In this document: positions 47,908-60,840 of the stretch, piece by piece
Layout: every line of letters begins with the position of its first letter
How positions within the stretch are numbered: position 1 is the stretch's first letter
Source of the DNA: Ignelater luminosus
Lineage: Eukaryota > Arthropoda > Insecta > Coleoptera > Elateridae
Reading direction: 5' to 3'
NCBI GenBank assembly: GCA_011009095.1
Contig: VTPC01005888.1
Span: 37,063-101,062 of the forward strand
Length of the DNA: 64,000 bases
Made by a program: the position numbers and the translations under genes
Notes under the pieces: generated by a model
Told to the model about the DNA's origin: nothing
The model's input: the letters and a program-made list of their open reading frames with translations, nothing else
The model's database searches: none

Positions 47908-48588
47908 CAGGGTGTTTCATTAATAATTGGAAATATTTTAACTGTAGAATCCTGAGCTCAAAATATTAAGATTTAACCCAAATCACTTAGATAAAATGTG
48001 GCTCCCCACTGAGTTACAGGGTGTTTTATTTACAAATTTAAAAACTATTTGTACCTAGTACTTTAAAACTATTTGACGTATCCTTGTTATACTTGGCAGA
48101 AAGTTAGGTACTGTACACCCTACTACATTATGTTAAATAAACGTTTCTGGCTACTACTAGAGGCGTACGATAGGGGCAAGTGAATGGTTGACCCTTCCCA
48201 AATTCTACGCCACTGGCGGAATTGCCATTTTAGCACAATTTTTCGATTCTCCAATACTTTCTATGTAAATAACATACTTTTCATTCATAGCGATACAGTC
48301 ATTATTTTTCGAGATATTTAAAGTTAAAAATGAAGCGGCACAGTTATTTGATTTTAATGAGTATTAATTATGTCGGTGTTTTTAGATCATAGGATTGCAT
48401 TTATTATGCAAATGAAACTTTAATCCCTATTAGCAACAAAAGATAATGTTATTTATTGAAATTTCTAGAAACGAATAGTTTTTAAATTTTTAAATAAAAT
48501 TTTATCCAAGTGATTTGGGTTAAATCTTAATATTTTGAGCTTAGGATTCTACAGTTAAAATATATCCAATTATTGATGAAACACCCTG
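47908..48588. mobile_element. Fold-back TA-flanked element E
   Basis: TA at 47906-47907 and 48589-48590. The ends are CAGGGTGTTTCATTAATAAT and its inverted partner with C for T. Arms of about 95-110 bp share TTTTAACTGTAGAATCCT and TTAAGATTTAACCCAAATCA. The left arm has an extra 40-50 bp segment that carries a second CAGGGTGTTTTATT copy. No transposase was recognised in the loop. It lies in cysteine dioxygenase intron 1. Confidence 0.82.
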
Positions 48589-48756
48589 TATAGAATGTTC
48601 CATTTAAAATAAGAAAGTTTATATTGGAATCTCATTATAATCGGTTAATAAATAAAAGAAAGTATCAGGCACACGCATCTAATGTAAACGAATGAGACCT
48701 TTAAAAATTGGTATTTGAGGTAGATCAAAAACACCCAAATATCTGTTAAATGAGTA

Positions 48757-50048
48757 CGAGGGTGGTCTGAAAAGTTTCCGACCTAACAAAGATACAAGAC
48801 ATTTTTTCTGAAAATTTTTTTTTATTTTTCAACATAGTCTCCTTGTAACTCTACACACTTCTCCCAGCGATGCTCCCATCTCTGTAACCCGTCCAAATAG
48901 TACTCGGCATTTTTCTCTGCAAAATAATTGTTCACGAAGGTGATTGCCTCTTCATTTGACGAAAATCTTTGTCCTCCGAGCGCAATTTTTAGATGAGGGA
49001 ACAAAAAGAAGTCCCTTGGGGCTAGATCTGGTGAGTAAGGCGGATGGTCAAGCAGTTCAAACCGTAATTCGTGGATTTTCGCCATGGCAACCGCTGAGGT
49101 GTGAGACGGTGCGTTGTCTTGGTGAAACAGGATTTTCTTTTTCTGCAAATGTGGCCGTTTTTCGCAAGTTCTGCCTTCAGCTTGTCAAGTAATGATGCAT
49201 AGTATGCTCCTGTAATGGTTTTTCCTTTTTGAAGATAATCGATTAAAATAACTCTACGACTATCCCAAAAAACAGTCGCCATCACTTTCCCAGCCGAAAA
49301 AACAGTTTTTGCTTTTTTTGGAGCCGGTTCCCCCTTTGCAGTCCACTGTTTGGACTGTATTTTTGTTTCGGGCGTATAATGGTGTATCCAAGTTTCATCT
49401 ACAGTAATTAATCGGCGCCAAAACTCGGATTTATTTCGCCTAAACTGCGCCAATAGAGCGTTGGAAATATTCATTCGAACAGGTTTTTGGTCTAACGTGA
49501 GCGAACGCGGCACCCAACGCGCAGACAGCTTTCTCATGCCTAAATGTTGATTTAATATGTGACAAACACGTTCTTTTGACATGTTCATAACCTCTGCTAT
49601 CTCTCTCACTTTAATTCGGCGGTCGTCTAGCACCATTTGGTGAACTTTGGCGATGTTTTCGTCGGTAGTTGCAGTTTTTGGACGTCCCGAACGTTAATCG
49701 TCTCCCAAGCTCTTACGGCCACGTTTAAATTCATCAGCCCAAAATTTCACTGTGGTAAATGATGGTGCAGAGTTCCCATGCACAGAATCCAACTCATCTT
49801 TTATTTGCGAAGGCGTATTGCCTTTCAAAAACAAATATTTAATGACAGCTCGATACTCGATTTTGTCCATTTTCACAAAAAAACTCAGATCAACTCACTC
49901 AAACGACTGTTACATAAAAGCTGCGCGTCCAAAATGGCTGAAACTTTGGTGAGTAACTGTCAACAGATGAACAACGAAATTCAGTAGTTTTTATTTACGA
50001 GTGCTGCCATCTTCACGTTGAGGTCGGAAACATTTCAGACCACTCTCG
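48757..50048 (-). mobile_element. Mariner element (1292 bp), inactive
   Basis: Flanked by TA (48755-48756 and 50049-50050). The inverted ends CGAGGGTGGTCTGAAA and CGAGAGTGGTCTGAAA continue into GTTTCCGACCT. It belongs to a different mariner lineage from the element at 30.7 kb, as the ends and transposase differ clearly. It lies in cysteine dioxygenase intron 1 on the same strand as the host gene. Confidence 0.93.
48822..49876 (-). pseudogene. Mariner transposase with one stop and one frameshift
   Basis: Start MKMDKIEYRAVIKYLFLKGN at 49876. A TAA replaces the Glu expected in the DDERSGRP motif (reads GDD-stop-RSGRP, about 49694-49696). The frame then goes on through WVPRSLTLDQKP and ITVDETWIHHYTPE (first Asp). 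A one-base insertion near 49150 shifts the frame before FHQDNAPSH (second Asp). The third Asp sits 34 residues later in LAPRDFFLFPHLK, and the end is LQGDYVEK at 48822. DD34D is otherwise intact, so the copy died by few mutations. Confidence 0.93.
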
Positions 50049-53000
50049 TAGTTACCAAAAAGAAAGGACAGACTCATTTCATGTCCAGTACAGTCGGTGT
50101 ACAAAATCGATTTTTTGGAATGCATACCTTTAGGTGGCATGTTTTGTGATTGAAAGTATTTATCTCTCAAGCCAAAAACATTCAATGATGGTCAAAGGTT
50201 CCAATCCAATCTTATTTACAACATTCTGGACCTATATTACAAAATTCTTAGCTTTCCAAAATAATCTTTGAAGTCATGAACAATTTATTTCTCAGTATCT
50301 TCTTAAAAACGCAGTCAGATATCCTTACAAAGACTATTTTAAAATATAAACCATAATAAACAATTTTATGCGGCATAATTAATTATTAAGCTATAAACAA
50401 CTGATTTTTATCTTTCTTTGATAGTGTGCAATAATGAAATATAATTTATATCTGATCAACACTTACTTGCCATTCCGAACTATAAATTACAAACGTGACT
50501 AATTATTCTAATTAAGTTTTATGTACCATTAAGTGATTAGAAATCTATGTTTTTGACCTATAATCGTAAGAATTTGCTATTGACTGCCTGATAGTTAGTA
50601 AATACTGAGTACGTTTGTAGACATTAGCCATTGGAATCAATCAATCAACAGATTAATATTAGTATTGTTTTTTTACTTGGAAAAAAATTTCAGATTTTTT
50701 AAATATTTTCGTTTTTCAGTTTTTTTTGGTTGCAAGTCTACGTATAGAAACTTCAATATGTGCAGAATTTACTTCGAATATAGAAAACAATCTTTTTTAA
50801 AAAAGATGTTGTTATAGGGCTTGCAGTGCAATAATAATGAAGTTGAGAAATCTGTCCGCGCTTCAATGATATTGATTAATGGTGATCTGCTAGAAAAAGA
50901 AAATCTAGTTTTTTCTCATAACTTAGATAACTTACGCAATATCTGTAAGATGTTTGTATAGTATTTTATCAATTGAGAAAATACTTTTAATGTATAATTG
51001 GAAAGTACACGTTTTATGGGCACTTGTAATTTTAGTTAAAAAATACTATGCTTTTGGTATTAATGTTATCTCTATGGAAACAGTCTTTAATTGGAAACAT
51101 ATTATAATGACAAAAATAGGAATCGATTCCTATTCAATTCTAACCAACAAACGTCAATTTATAAATTAAATTCTAAAATTCCTTCTTTAAGTAAACACAA
51201 CTTTAAATATTTTGATTGTAAGGACATTCTTTATCATTGACGGAATGATAACACAGAGATACTGATTGTAACATTTCTCATTAGTAATTATTATTTTTAA
51301 TTTAGTTTCTTCTTTGATGACAAGATATGACATCAGATTAGCAAGAGAAGCATAGATTTTCAAGTATTTTGAAAGACTTTCCTAGTGTGAAAGATATTGG
51401 TAAGGAGTTTTTATCCTTCATCGAGTGACATTTTGCCAATATGATGGTATTATTGGATTACTCAAAAAGGTTGTAGTTTTTTTTCTGAAAACTGTTTCTC
51501 GTTAATATTGACATATTTTCGCACAATTATTCCATCTTCTCAAGACATACATAATTAATATATACAAGCAAGATGATGTTATCTTTTGACTGCAATAGAA
51601 CAGTAGGAAATAATTTTGCTAAATACAATCATTAAGGCGTGTAAGATACTTTCTATCTTTTATGAAGATACTTGAAAAACGGTGCAATAGAAGCTCTCAA
51701 TGTAAGGTTATAGATACTTGAGATTATCAACAATCTAAGTATTTTTAAAGAAATTGTAAACTACTATATGTTTTGTTATTCACCTTTGAGATGTTATATT
51801 ATTTTACACTAAAAATCCAAAAGGTTTCTAAAAATGAATCTGTTTAAGATGGAAATCAAGGATGCCAGATTTCCAAATATTAGAATTAAAATAAATGCTA
51901 CACAGAGAATCAAATCGGAATGTAAAAATATATGAGTGAGATGTGGTTGCTCAAAGTGGTAAGCAAACTTTCAAAAGTTTCCATTTTGGAAGTTTTCTAA
52001 TTATTCTATTAAATTAGATTTTACTTACAAAATGAAATCGAAACAAACTTAATTGAAAGTTGAATTGATAGTTTGAATTTTTCTCGGAAATCTAATTCCT
52101 ATAATCTGTTTAGTTACAAAGATTTCAAAATCTCAAAATCAATAAATTTTGGAAATCTTGATATCTTGATCAGTAATTGATCGCTTTTCAAACTGTTTTT
52201 AGGCATTGTCTGTCAGTTGATAATTTATGAAAGGTTGGAGGTTTTGGTGTACTCAGTCCTACACTATGTAAAACCTGACTTCACGTAAATCGATTTACAT
52301 AATATGTCATTTGTTTAACTTGCTGTCTAAAAAGTGCAGTTCGAGTTCATTCTACGATGGGTATGTAGGTACTCGACTCCACAATTCTTTTGTCCGATGG
52401 ACGTCTATGGCCTGGGGCTTGATTACTACCGCCAGATGTATACTCTTTCGGTTCTCCGAGTGGTTCTGTTTAACAAATGTCTCGCGGGACGCGAGATTAG
52501 CAAGTTTGGGATCTTCTGAAGTCCCTACCTTGACACAGCCTTCCGTCATCCTTCCTCCCTGCATATGTGATGGTAGTATGGATGTACTGAGGTACTGATG
52601 TTTCATATTAATATGCGAGTTCGTTTTATAATTAAATAATAAAAATAAATGTTATTTATTAAAGATTATAAACAGGTTAACAATTGTCCAGGAACTATGT
52701 TGTTATTTCTTGTGCGAACTATGAATGATAGCAAATGAATGTCTTGTCCCTGTAAATAACTAAGCTTTTATACATCTCTACCGTGTTTAACAAAGAGCAG
52801 GGTTTTCGAGTCCTCGAAGAAAATCATATTCTGAAAACTATCAACAGAAATTTTGTTCAAGGAAATATTATTGCTGTAGGTCCGCTTAAGAAGAATTTAG
52901 ACAAAAGCACATTCTTTTAGAAAAATTTATAATGTAAAACATTTAAGATATTTTAAAGAAGTACGTTTGAAAGGAATTAATTGACAAACAGCAAAACCTT

Positions 53001-56000
53001 TTTTCTATGAAGATTTTAACGTGCAAAACATTCGAGAATATCTTCAAGGAATTAACAGGTATAAGTGGAACATTTTTACCTTGAATATTTATTTCCAATA
53101 AGTCAATGTTCTACGTATTTCCAGTTTTTAGAATGTGTCCCTACAGTAGGATTCTGAGAAGAATTGTTTGTTTGCCACTAAGTGATTTCACCTGCTGTCG
53201 GAATAACGACCTCTTGCTTCTTTCAAGCTGGACAGTATTATTTGTATCACGATTTATAAGTAGTCATAAGCACCTTCTCTATCGTAGTACTAAACCCCGG
53301 TAATTTTCTTAAAGTGGTTTCAGGTAGGTCTGCATACGTAGAATTTTCCAAGAGTGTACTAAAGGTATACGAATCACAACAGCTGGCTATTGTAGTTAGA
53401 AGTGAAGTTTAAATTTACAACCATTTGTAAAATCAATCGACCATATTAAGCAGGGCCCGAAGTGTACAGTATACCTAACTAAATAAGAAACAAAGAACTG
53501 CAACAGACTCAATAGCTGCAGTTCCTATTGTCCATTCATAGAAGCCGTAGAATATTGACATGAGTGTTAGTGGCGATGCTAGTGGTGAGTCACAGTGGAC
53601 CCGGGTCCCTGCTAGAAATGCTGTGCCCCCCCCCCCCACAAAGAAGTATGCAAGGGGAATCAACATAAAGATTATTTCTAGCACATAATTAGAATTACAT
53701 TAAAATATAAATGAAAATTAAATGATACTCAAAGCAAAATCGAAATAATTAACAAAGTGAAAAATTGGAATTAAGAATTCAATTCTATTTTTCTCAATTG
53801 CATCTAAATCTTTGACAATAATTACAGCATTTGAGACACTTTCAATTTTTCTATTCATCATTTTCGCTTAGTTTTTCATAGAAAAAACATTTTGAATTTC
53901 AAAAATGCACCTTCAAACACTATACATACCTCAATATGGTTGGAATAGTGATGTAGCGGATTAGTATGTATATTTTGTTTGCATAGAATGAAGCACATGA
54001 TTGTGCTTTGCTTTGATTATAAATCGAGGGGGTAATCTATTTAGTTTAAATATATTTGGAGTGCATTTCAGTGTGCAATAGATAATTGTAGTATTGGGAA
54101 CTCGCTTACGTCTATTATGTGACGTCACGCCAATCGTGGAGGGTTCACAGTCAGATGACAATTTAAAAAATAAGATCAATTTTAAAATCAATTTCTCAAA
54201 AAATACATTGTTCTTATTTGATTTTTTGTTTACTTTTATACTTTATAGTTTAACTTAGATAAAAATATTTTCATTAAAAAATTTTTACATAATAAACTTA
54301 TGTCTAAAGAACAAGCGTTAGGGCTAAATAAGGTCGGTATTAACCACTAACATGACAATTCATTCAATACACATGTGTGCAGCAACAAAAACCGCAAGCA
54401 TTATGCAGAATGAAATAGTTACAGCGAACTTGAACAGAAAACGCTTCTGCATAAGGCAAGGAGGAAAACTTAAGTAAAGGTTATTGTTTTTTCGCATTTA
54501 GATAGTTTCCAGTATTTCCTTTGAATCTCCTTTTTTCAGAAGTAGGTTCTTTACCTTCGAATCGAAGCTATATTTTTTTGAGGGTATGATGGTAGCATTG
54601 GGGGGCATTCTAGCGTTGGGACGATTGCTACCGCAAGTACCTCGAAGAAATGAAAAAAACTTAAAAAATATCTAGTCAAACTTGTACAATAATAAATCCT
54701 TCATGTCTAAGGTTCAAAATTAGAAACAGTTGTTTTTAATAAACACCCGACTAACCGCTGAGTAACTGCTGGCGAAAACAGCAAAATTTATATTTGCAGG
54801 AAAAACTATGGCGACCACTGTCGTCGTAGCTGATACTCAGTGGCTCGTTCAACAATTACGTTGCAGCAACTTTGGCTTTCCAAAAACTGTTTGCCAAAAT
54901 TCAGTTAAAGATATCATTATTAATATGCGAGAATAAAACCTTAAATTTACAGTGGTAGCTAATAAACTAATTTCAGGGTAAACACGGAGGCGTCTAACTG
55001 ATTTATATTGCCAAAAATTTAAAATTATACAGAGACTGTTGTTAAGTTACTGGCCGCCACGTTACTGCAAGCATAGCTTCTAAAAACGCATAAGCAATGT
55101 TTTGTGGTTTCCATAGGGTTCTGATCAGAATGAATTAGTCGATAGATGATGGTGGAATTTATAGCAAGAGAAAAGTAAATAGAAATCGAAAGTCTTTCAG
55201 TAGTCAGAAAGGCCAATCTAATTTCTGTTCTTTAACATAACATTATGAGAAATATCAATAGATGAAGTTGAGTCTGGCTAAGCAATAAGCAGAAGAAATG
55301 TAGACAAAAGCAATATCAAGAATTAAAAGCTTTTTGCCAGTCCATATCTAGTATTATCCTTTACAGTAAATAAATGAAAAAAGCAGAAAAGAAACTAGAA
55401 CTGGCAAAATCGAGTCTTGATCACTAATATACAATCTGCTATTCTATTAAAATATTTTTAATAAAATTTTCATAAAAATATCCCACCGTTGTAAAATGTA
55501 TTAAGTAATAAACTCTATTTATAACTTTACAGTTTACAATATTGTTTGTTATTTAATGACTTACATATTAAAAATAATGCCACCGTGCACGTTATCTACA
55601 TTTCTAATCTAACTTGTTTTTTTTAAATAAAATCTAAATAGTTTGTGTAACAATGAAATGACGTGACTTTTGTAAAGATTCACGTATAATTTGTAAATAT
55701 CGAGATAAACAACTTTGTTAGATTTTGTAAGCTATATAAGATGTGAAAGGGAAATAACTCGAGTTTAGTATTAAATTAACAAGTTTTAATCTTGCCCTCT
55801 CTCTTTTTGTAAGATATGTAATCTCTTATTCAGTTCCAAGGCAACCTACTGGATCTAGCATTACCAACGGAACTAACACCATTTCTATTTTTAAGGACTA
55901 CTTACGTGGAAAATTACAGGTTTCTCATTAATTAAATTTGAACAATACAAACATACAGGTAGTATACTATCGTACCTTTTTTAAGGAATCTTGACAAAAA

Positions 56001-57008
56001 AAACGTTTTTATAACGGTTTCCTATCGATTATTCTATATCTAAAGGCTTCAGTGTAAACAAATTCTGTGCGTGTTATTGTGTTTACAATTAATGTTTCTT
56101 TCATAATAATTAATTTGTGATTATGTAAATCATGTGAAAAGTTATATATAATCAATACTTTTATTAAGTTTGTTTTTTAAAATACATTTATTTTATATAT
56201 GTACTTAAATGTCAAACGACAGTGTACCCTGCATGATGTATGGCTGATAAACCGGCAAGTGACCATCACGTTATCACCTAGAAATTTCCCAAGTACATTT
56301 AATTGTTATTATTTTCGCATTTCAATTTCCTCATGATATGTGAATGAAGAAATATCTTTTAGGTATTGCAACATATGTGTTGAGTCAATCTTTTTTTTAT
56401 AAGAAACAAAGTTTTCCAAATTCTGTTAAGATAAATACGTGATATTGGTTGGAACCAACTGGCCGGTTAATTACAAAATTCCTCTTTGAACTACAAAACG
56501 ATAAACAAGTAATATTTTATATTATTATCAAACCTTCTTGAAATTTTGTTAATGAAGAGGGAAAGAGAGAGAGAAATATTTTTAAATATGTTGTCAACTT
56601 TCTACAAAGATTATTTACTTGCAAATTAATATAAATATTTTGAACATTCTGCAAATAACAATTTATGTATTTTAAAATCAGTTGTTATTTTAAACTAACT
56701 GAAGGAAATCTAAACTTTACGGTGCAACTAAATTTAATTTTTATTCATTTGTCAGAAATCATTGATTTTAAATTAAAATAGAACCTTTGGACATTCCAAG
56801 ATATCATCTTATACTGTGCGTATTAGATTTGTCTGTTTTCATATATTAAAAATTGTTGCTTCATGCTGACGGTTTATATTCACATGTAATGAACCGCAAA
56901 TATTCAAGATAAAAACATAAAAATTTGGGTTGCAAACAATACTAAATCCAGAATCCTATAATTAACTTTCCACGGATGCTTAACATAATCTTCATATAAT
57001 TTACATAC

Positions 57009-57256
57009 CTGTAACGATCAAACTTTGCATATTTTTTCCAATCCAGAGGGTTTGATTTATAAGATTTCATAAGATAGTGCACCAGTTCCACATTTACCGA
57101 ATCACTGGCAAACACTGCATTAAGTTCTTGAATTAAGTCAGTTAATGAATTAACAGTAGGTAATCCACCGCCAAGATGTTTGTATAATTTCAATTCGTCT
57201 ATCTCGTCATGGTCAATGTTATTATTGTAGGTATCCTTTAATTTGCACACTTCCAT
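57009..57256 (-). CDS. CDO1: Cysteine dioxygenase, first coding exon
   Basis: The ATG at 57256 (reading MEVCKLKDTYNNN) is the first ATG after an upstream in-frame stop. It gives 82 codons plus AG of a split Arg codon at 57010-57009. The exon covers the N-terminal helical part with LPTVNSLTDLIQELNAVF and WKKYAKFDRYR, matching the start of the mammalian enzyme (LIRILHQLF, YAKFDQYR) but with 26 extra N-terminal residues. The frame stays open about 20 codons upstream, so an alternative upstream exon cannot be excluded. It is separated from the rest of the gene by an intron of about 16.5 kb. Confidence 0.93.
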
Positions 57257-59300
57257 AATCGATGGGTAACTCTTTACCAATTGATTAACAATGAGGAAAC
57301 TAAATGATACGTCCGACAATCTTAAGAAGTTTTCTTAAACAGTCGTGCAAAAGTAAAACATGAATCAAAACATATTATTTGATAAAAGGATATCATTTAC
57401 GACATAAATATCTGAGGTCAATATTTGATACTGGTTCAAACTGCTACTAAGTTTTTAATGTTTATGTATTATAAACAAATTGTATTGTTATAATGTACTT
57501 AACACAGCATTTATAATTAAAGAAGTTGCTTGGAGTCACAAGAAGTAATAAATAATCATCGATCACATTTAAATTACACATACTTTCATTTAGTGGTTTT
57601 CGCGAAATCTCGGAGTAAACTGAGAAAAAATGCATACTTTGTTAGCAATTTCTTGAGTAGACTTTAAGAATGTTCGACCAATTTGTTTGTACTAAATTTA
57701 TTAGTTGAAAGCAGGTAAAATTGTTTTACTACTTATTTCGTCGACTAAGTAATTCATTAAGGCATTATAATGGTTGTGAGTAGCTTTCCCAAATGAGGCT
57801 TTCTTTGTTCTCTTTCTTACCTTACTAGAAAACCTGTTAATTCTGATTTAAACTCTTCTTCCTTCTGTCATCTTTTAATTTTAAAAAGGAAGTTATCGAT
57901 AAATTGCAATTAGCAACAGTTCTTATTTTAATATAATGGTGCCATTTTGCAGCTTTAATTGGATCTTCGTAGTTTAAAAATAAATTTATAAAAGTAGGCG
58001 AGAAAAATATTTCATGATTTTATATTTGGTTTTAACTTCTAATTAGTCTAATAAGAACTGGAATTTAACAGGAAAGAACATTTCTAGTAATTAGTATATT
58101 TGGGTAAACAAAACGGGTTATAAATTGTATAGAATGGTGTCTGTATAAATGCTTGGAGAGTTTATTAAAGAACTGAAAATATTTGTTTTATTATTTTTAA
58201 AATTAAGATTTGTTTTAAAAATTAATAATGCATTGTTACAAAAATATAACCGATGATTACTTAAAAGTACATACTAAGTAGATATAGGAGGGGATTTTTC
58301 AAATTGCGTAAATTCTGTGTATAAAAAATAAGCAGAGGTCATAGATTTATGAATATCAAAAAATGGAAATCTAAAAACAAAAACCATATAATCAGTGCTA
58401 ATGTAAATATATTTCATAAATTTGCTGTAAGTTTATGAAAGATATGAGAAAGGGAAAAATAAATGTACAAATTAACTATCATTTTAATAAATTACTTTTC
58501 TGTGTAGTTTATAAATTTATTAGTTGCTAAGTAGTATATTTTTGTATCAAACCTTGTGTTGCTGCAATATACTATGCTGAATAATTATTCCTGGGAAAAA
58601 TCAGGAAATAGATTTCTTTACATTAAATATTTGTGTTGAATCTTCTTAAAGTAAAACTCACTTTTCCGTTTTTTTGCTTTTTATTTTTTTCTTTGTTGGA
58701 TTCTGAATTTCCTATAATCTAGTCTTGGCGTCAAAAATAATATACATATAGCAATGACTTATCAATATAACGCATTAAATATTTATCTCTAGGTTTCTCA
58801 GGGTAATAAATCATACGTTAGTATCTTTGAAATAAATGATCAGAACAAAATGTACTTTTACATATGCTCTAATGCATGAAACTCCAGATTTATATTATAT
58901 CTTTGATTACTACACACCGTTCCCAAAAGGTTTCCCGGTGTTGCGTAATGTTCTTAAATAAAATATACGTAACATTGGTTTCGTTTATAAGATCTACATT
59001 TTACGTATTACTTGCTTAGGTTCTAATAAACTGCTTTTTTATAAGAGAAAGAAAAGAGAAATCGGTTTTATGTCAATTAAAACTCAAGCAATAACTAACT
59101 CAAATTAAAGTCTAAAAAGTCAGTTAACCAATATAAAAGCCAGTTTAAAACTATTCTTAGAAGGTAAAGGGCTAAAGCAATGTTTCTGAATTTCACAAGA
59201 GATGCACTCAGAAATATGTACTCGCAACTTATATAAAACGCTAAAAGTATTCAAATATTAATAAAATGACATAACATCCTTTTCCCCATAAAAATTTCTT
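57257..59300. other. Upstream flank of cysteine dioxygenase, no gene recognised
   Basis: It should contain the promoter and 5'UTR of the dioxygenase gene, but no convincing TATA box or initiator was picked out. No RNA gene or repeat boundary was recognised. Confidence 0.4.
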
Positions 59301-60840
59301 TAAGTCACAAACGACCGTCTACAATGTACGGCCAAAACAAAGCAAACACGAAAGTATAATTAAAACAAAATGGTAAAACGCAAAGTATTCACAAAAACAA
59401 ACAGTCCGTGATGGAATTACATAATATGCAATAAAATAATAGAAAGGCAATTTGAGTCACTAAAGAAAATTTTTGAGCAAGTCACCTTCAAATCAAAGTT
59501 ACTCTGTAAAACTTCGTCTTATTCCAAAACATACTAAGGCAATAATAAAAACCTGGATAAAATAATGATCAGCAAGTCATGCAGTTCAAACAAAAGAACC
59601 AAACACACGCATACTATACAACCATAATTAACTACAAAACACTTCAAAACAATAATTTGGTCAAAAGAGAGGGAATTCAGAAGCGTTTGCTAGCACGATA
59701 GGTTTTCTAAGCGATAATACCAAAAAGAAGCCATTTACACCAAATCCAAAACATAGAAATCATTTACAAAAAAAAATGAATCAATTTGACTTCGACAAAC
59801 AAGAAATCACAATTTTACAGTCGCATACTCTAACGAATAACTGTTTGGTCTAAAACCTAAAAACAGCAATATGATATATTAGCAATAACAGCTACATAAC
59901 ATAGTACCATAACTATGTACAATGTTCTACACGATAGGAAAGCAGGCTTTCTTCTGAAGGGTTTGAGAAACACCATAAAGGATAAAATCATTAGAAATAC
60001 CAGCAGAAAATAACATCTGAATATTACATCTTGATATCGCAATACAGTTCTTAATAGACTCATAAAAGGTATTCACAATCGCTTAGTAAAGAAGGTCTTA
60101 TTTAAAAAAAAATATTAAATATCACCATGGAAACGTCAGTAAAACCAAAATAAAGAAAACTATTTTAACTAAGCAACTGTGAATACACTCATAGAAATTG
60201 AGAATCGCAATGAAAATACACCAGAAAGTTTAACAACTACTCGCAAAGGATACATTTATGTTTAACCAACAAAATACGACAAAATAAGTAGTAGTCCTTA
60301 GCTGGGCTTGGATATAAAACGACAAATCGCTTTTGGTATGTCACAACAACTCAGCAGAATTGCAGCTGTTAAAATGAATCAATAAGGCAAGTCAAAGGCA
60401 GAACAAAATTTCTGGATGAAAACGTGCAACCTACCTTAAACTTTCAGAAGAGTTTCTCACGAAGCTTTAAATTATCAGAGATCTCAGTCTGTAACTAAAG
60501 CTATATATGTACTCAATAAATGCACACAAATCTTGAAACAATTTCACAAACCAAGAATTGAATCCAAAGTGATAAGAACACAAACAAAACGAACCATTTA
60601 ACACCATCCTTACCATATTAATCTTAAACCATTCTAACCCAACTGGATAAGAACATTTCGACCACAATCCAAAATCAGCACACAAATCTTTCGGCAAAAT
60701 CAAAAATAGTGTTATAGAAAGGTCTTTACTATGACAAACACAAAAAAGTAACAAAACAATAAGAGCACTGCTTAAAATTTCATATATGCACAAACCCATA
60801 AATAAGTACTTGTTGACTTAGTTTTGACCCAACTGTTTAA
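59300..60840. other. Strand-skewed A/C-rich stretch, identity unknown
   Basis: The plus strand is conspicuously rich in A and C and poor in G and T compared with its neighbours. Minus-strand frames of 68 and 110 codons (59857-60063, 60467-60799) are hydrophobic, as expected from this composition, and resemble no family I know. It could be an old retroelement or the relic of an A-rich transcript. Confidence 0.3.

Larger units (their letters stand above)
40471..57008 (-). other. Intron 1 of cysteine dioxygenase, about 16.5 kb
   Basis: Donor GTATGT at 57008-57003 and acceptor TAATAAG ending at 40471 join a split Arg codon (AG|G). The intron holds an internally deleted Tc1-like element (42410-43414), a fold-back element (47908-48588) and a broken mariner (48757-50048). 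Outside these I saw no gene. A Pro/Thr-rich frame of about 35 codons near 43530-43630 and several 60-90 codon frames match no known family. The 50.05-57.0 kb part appears empty apart from a G+C-richer patch near 52300-52600. Confidence 0.85.

Noticed and set aside
52352-52606. Frames on both strands in a G+C-richer patch inside the dioxygenase intron
   Set aside because: Overlapping frames on opposite strands with no recognised motif; likely a composition effect or an unidentified repeat.
53626-53637. Run of 12 C residues within a minus-strand frame
   Set aside because: A simple homopolymer; the Gly-containing frame around it matches nothing known.
59857-60799. Hydrophobic minus-strand frames that could look like a membrane receptor
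   Set aside because: They sit in an A-rich stretch whose complement is T-rich and therefore codes Leu/Phe by composition. There are no splice sites or family motifs.
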